Source: MGML01 sp964493985
Lineage (GTDB): Bacteria; Chloroflexota; Dehalococcoidia; Dehalococcoidales; UBA2162
Reading direction: 5' to 3'
Assembly: GCA_964493985.1 (NCBI GenBank)
Contig: CAZBQL010000140.1
Location: 1-6,906 of the forward strand
DNA: 6,906 bases
Numbering within the stretch: position 1 is the stretch's first letter; each line of letters starts with the position of its first letter. A model generated the notes under the pieces. That model saw only the letters and a list, made by a program, of their open reading frames with translations. It was not told where the DNA came from and searched no databases. Both the position numbers and the translations under genes were made by a program. Below are positions 4,921 to 6,906 of the stretch, in pieces.

Positions 4921-5844
4921 TTAGTCGGTTACAAATGAAGCCAGTTCCTGTGCCCTGCTGACCACTCTCTGCGCGGCGACTGTAAGTGATCCTCTGCCTG
5001 ATCCCGTTTCTTCATACTCCCGGACCATTACGCCAAGGGCTTTTCTCTGTGCCGGACTGATTACAATAAAGTCTATTGAATAACCTTTATCTTCACGGTA
5101 TATGATGAGACAGGCATCCCGGTTATATTTTTCAGCCCAGTGGCGTAATCTTTTTTCCGCTTTATCCAGTACTTTAAACGGGATTTTAATGATTGCCAGG
5201 TCACCATCACTATCAAGAACGAGCAATTTCTGGCCATTGCCGGAGGAATTCCTGCCTGATGAATAACTCTTCAATATGATTAAAGGATACGGGTGTTCCG
5301 CCTTATAGACGGGCATCGAAAATTCCATGTCTCTTTCCAGGTAATACGGTAAACGGTCCAGTATTCCAGGAAGCGTTGATTTTTCTGTCTTATTGCTACC
5401 GTTACCATTCGAAACGCTTTTCTTGTGGTCGGTATCTCCCTGTTTTATAATATGGGCGATATTTTTCAGCAGTACTTCCGGAATTACTCCGCTGTTGAGC
5501 GCATGTTCAAGCGCATGTGATAAAGTCCATGATTCATCCGCACTGATTTCAACAACGACAGGCGCAAATGTACCCGCACTAATCTCAAGCCCGACTGTTG
5601 CGTAACACCAGTTATGCGCTTCGAACCTTTCAATATCTTCACAAATCAATTTGTACACGGTCTTGTCCAGGAGAGTCGTGTATACCTTACCCATGGCATC
5701 GCAATACAGCATGCGTATTTTACCTCTGGGCAGTTTCTCATCAGGTGTACTCACTGGAATGAGAAATATCACATCCCTCGATTTATTCTTAGATAACATT
5801 CCCATATTGACATTAGATGGAAGTATTTTTCTTATATTGTCCAT
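4921..5844 (-). CDS. Unrecognised protein with two similar halves
   Basis: A 307-residue soluble protein with no signal peptide or membrane segment and no family I recognise. Residues 45-101 and 207-263 align without gaps over 57 positions. Both have h-L-x-x-D-x-x-G, a Val, a long amphipathic helix (CEDIERFEAHN; AEKRLRHWAEKYN), then strands ending in hydrophobic-I-S. The linker at about 138-158 is polar and low in complexity (SNGNGSNKTEKS). A basic C-terminal helix follows. The halves may be two copies of an alpha/beta domain. TATAAT with a TG two bases before it lies only 2 bases upstream of the ATG at 5844, so transcription may start inside the frame. The true start could then be Met14 (5805) or Met16 (5799), just before the first conserved-looking strand (DVIFLIPVS). 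There is no Shine-Dalgarno site at any of them. Confidence 0.65.
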   Translation of the reverse strand: MDNIRKILPSNVNMGMLSKNKSRDVIFLIPVSTPDEKLPRGKIRMLYCDAMGKVYTTLLDKTVYKLICEDIERFEAHNWCYATVGLEISAGTFAPVVVEISADESWTLSHALEHALNSGVIPEVLLKNIAHIIKQGDTDHKKSVSNGNGSNKTEKSTLPGILDRLPYYLERDMEFSMPVYKAEHPYPLIILKSYSSGRNSSGNGQKLLVLDSDGDLAIIKIPFKVLDKAEKRLRHWAEKYNRDACLIIYREDKGYSIDFIVISPAQRKALGVMVREYEETGSGRGSLTVAAQRVVSRAQELASFVTD

Positions 5845-5846
5845 GA

Positions 5847-5855
5847 ATTATACCA
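5847..5855 (-). promoter_or_regulatory. Extended -10 element abutting the start of the unknown gene
   Basis: On the minus strand TGG-TATAAT (5855 down to 5847) is a perfect extended -10. A weak TTGCCA lies 15 bases further upstream. Transcription would begin around 5839-5841, at or just inside the annotated ATG (5844). The message is therefore either leaderless with a later start codon, or this match is fortuitous. Confidence 0.4.
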
Positions 5856-5973
5856 CACTTATGATACTGGCAAATCGATACTTTCGGTGAACAATTTAAG
5901 TACTTTCAGAGAGATTTTTATAATAGTTGAATGAATACAGGTCAGATGGACCATCAGCGAAGTAACTCCCGCT

Positions 5974-6906
5974 TTACTTATACCTCTTTACCTCGAACCG
6001 GTACAGGTTTAACGGTCTGCTGGACGGGATTCCAGCTTTCTGACAGCAGATATCTATCTGTTTTTTGATGGTATCCACGCCTTCAAGGTCAGGAAGCAGC
6101 AGTCCGCGATGGTATCCGGATTCAACGATAACGCCGTATTTCGCAGGATCAAGCTGGTCTTCGTCTTCTACAAGCTCCGGGGCGGTAAGTACATCCACGC
6201 TGTAATCAAGCAGGTCCAGTTCTTCGGGATCGACGGGTGAAAACCTGGGATCTCTCGTTGCTGAACTGATAGCATTGGCAATAACTTCAAGGGCTACATT
6301 TTCCTGGGATGGTTCGAACGTTCCTATACAGCCGCGTAGCGACCCTTTTTTATGAATGGACACGAACACTCCGGCCTTATTCTTCATCTCAGGAGTGAGT
6401 ATATCCGGCGGTTTAATGACTTCACCCGTCTTTATATATGTATCGACCGTATCCTTCGCCAGCTTCACCAGCGGAGACATACCCGTTATTATTATTCCGG
6501 CATAGCCTACTACACTGTCGACATCACCGGTGGTATCACCGCTGGTCATGTGCATTACGAGTTCGCCGCGGGCAGCTCCGAGTTCCTTTACCGCTGTGAT
6601 CATACTTATTGCCGGGGCGACTCCGCACATCGTTATATTATTTTCCCTGACACGGGACATCAATTCATCCTCATCCAGGTCAAGCACTGCTTCGATTGCC
6701 TGGCTGTCCTTGTCTTTTGTCACATGCTGCGGCTCATAGTGGTTCATATCACTCGAGACCATGATTACAGCTTCGCGTCCGGTCTTTTTTAGTGCCCTGG
6801 CTATACCTTTCCCGATATTTTTGTAGTTTTCAACACTCGAATATCCGAGAACGATTGGAACGATTTTCACATCAGGCTTGAAACACTGGAGAAAAGGGAG
6901 TTGGAC
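5974..6906 (-). CDS. MEMO-AMMECR1 fusion protein (AmmeMemoRadiSam system), N-terminus outside the window
   Basis: The frame is open to the window edge, giving 310 visible residues beginning VQLPFLQCF, which matches the (E)-V-Q-L-P-F-L segment inside MEMO domains. The GTG at 6868-6870 is therefore not the start. The MEMO part (to about residue 142) has MVSSDMNHYEP (His56), the NITMCGVAPA cysteine (Cys94) and GDVDSVVGYAG, equivalent to metal-site residues of MEMO proteins. The AMMECR1 domain (about 147-310) has GVFVSI, the signature LRGCIG (190-195) and SATRDPRFSPV, and ends KRYK. These two domains (proteins B and A) accompany a radical-SAM enzyme in the AmmeMemoRadiSam system, whose reaction is unknown; that partner is not in view and may lie beyond 6906. 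The gene ends 129 bases before the next minus-strand gene. No hairpin with a U-tract follows; the only dyad downstream is GATGG-A-CCATC (5945-5955). Confidence 0.9.
   Translation of the reverse strand, partial: VQLPFLQCFKPDVKIVPIVLGYSSVENYKNIGKGIARALKKTGREAVIMVSSDMNHYEPQHVTKDKDSQAIEAVLDLDEDELMSRVRENNITMCGVAPAISMITAVKELGAARGELVMHMTSGDTTGDVDSVVGYAGIIITGMSPLVKLAKDTVDTYIKTGEVIKPPDILTPEMKNKAGVFVSIHKKGSLRGCIGTFEPSQENVALEVIANAISSATRDPRFSPVDPEELDLLDYSVDVLTAPELVEDEDQLDPAKYGVIVESGYHRGLLLPDLEGVDTIKKQIDICCQKAGIPSSRPLNLYRFEVKRYK

Noticed and set aside
1990..5958. Shared 12-mer GGACCATCAGCG in satD and downstream of the AMMECR1 gene
   Set aside because: One copy is in coding sequence and the flanks differ; a single 12-base match is expected by chance.
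6352..6792. Plus-strand open frame of 146 codons opposite the MEMO-AMMECR1 gene
   Set aside because: The minus strand encodes clear MEMO and AMMECR1 motifs across the same bases.

Overview
The window looks like a bacterial chromosome segment of moderate GC content. Bacterial origin is supported by sigma70-type promoters (a TTGACG-N18-TATAAT pair at 403-432, a perfect TATAAT on the minus strand at 263-268), a strong AAGGAG Shine-Dalgarno site before the gene at 469, and a MEMO-AMMECR1 fusion of the kind found in anaerobic bacteria. The lineage cannot be fixed from the sequence; an anaerobic or sediment bacterium such as a Dehalococcoidia-type Chloroflexota is only a guess. UAG is an ordinary stop codon here: three intact genes end in it.

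Layout, left to right. A HicB-like antitoxin gene (minus, 24-215) is cut by an in-frame TAG but keeps a good start, ribosome binding site, promoter and palindromic operator. A 65-residue single-span membrane protein follows (plus, 469-666). It converges on a 197-residue protein built almost entirely of five 39-residue repeats (minus, 786-1379), which ends in a probable intrinsic terminator. Divergent from that gene is a pair: a SatD-family protein with a C-terminal helix-turn-helix (1524-2165) and a small membrane protein (2228-2671). Near-identical 18-bp dyads precede both members of the pair.

Next comes an AbrB-type antitoxin and RelE/ParE-type toxin operon (2813-3396). Its promoter lies inside a 10-bp-armed inverted repeat, so the arms nearly coincide with the -35 and -10 boxes. 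A CPA1/NhaP-like cation:proton antiporter follows (3529-4887). It has ESSVND, but its T-D-P ion-site motif is replaced by T-S-E. It converges on an unrecognised 307-residue protein that appears to contain an internal duplication (minus, 4921-5844). The window closes inside a MEMO-AMMECR1 fusion gene (minus, 5974 to beyond 6906).

This is an accessory-type neighbourhood of short, mostly independent transcription units: one decayed and one intact toxin-antitoxin module, ion transport, and several unassigned proteins. I see no RNA genes, CRISPR arrays, insertion sequences or phage genes. The points most worth following are the 39-residue repeat protein, the SatD-linked shared operator, the duplicated unknown protein and the antiporter's altered ion site. 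None of these proves a new system.
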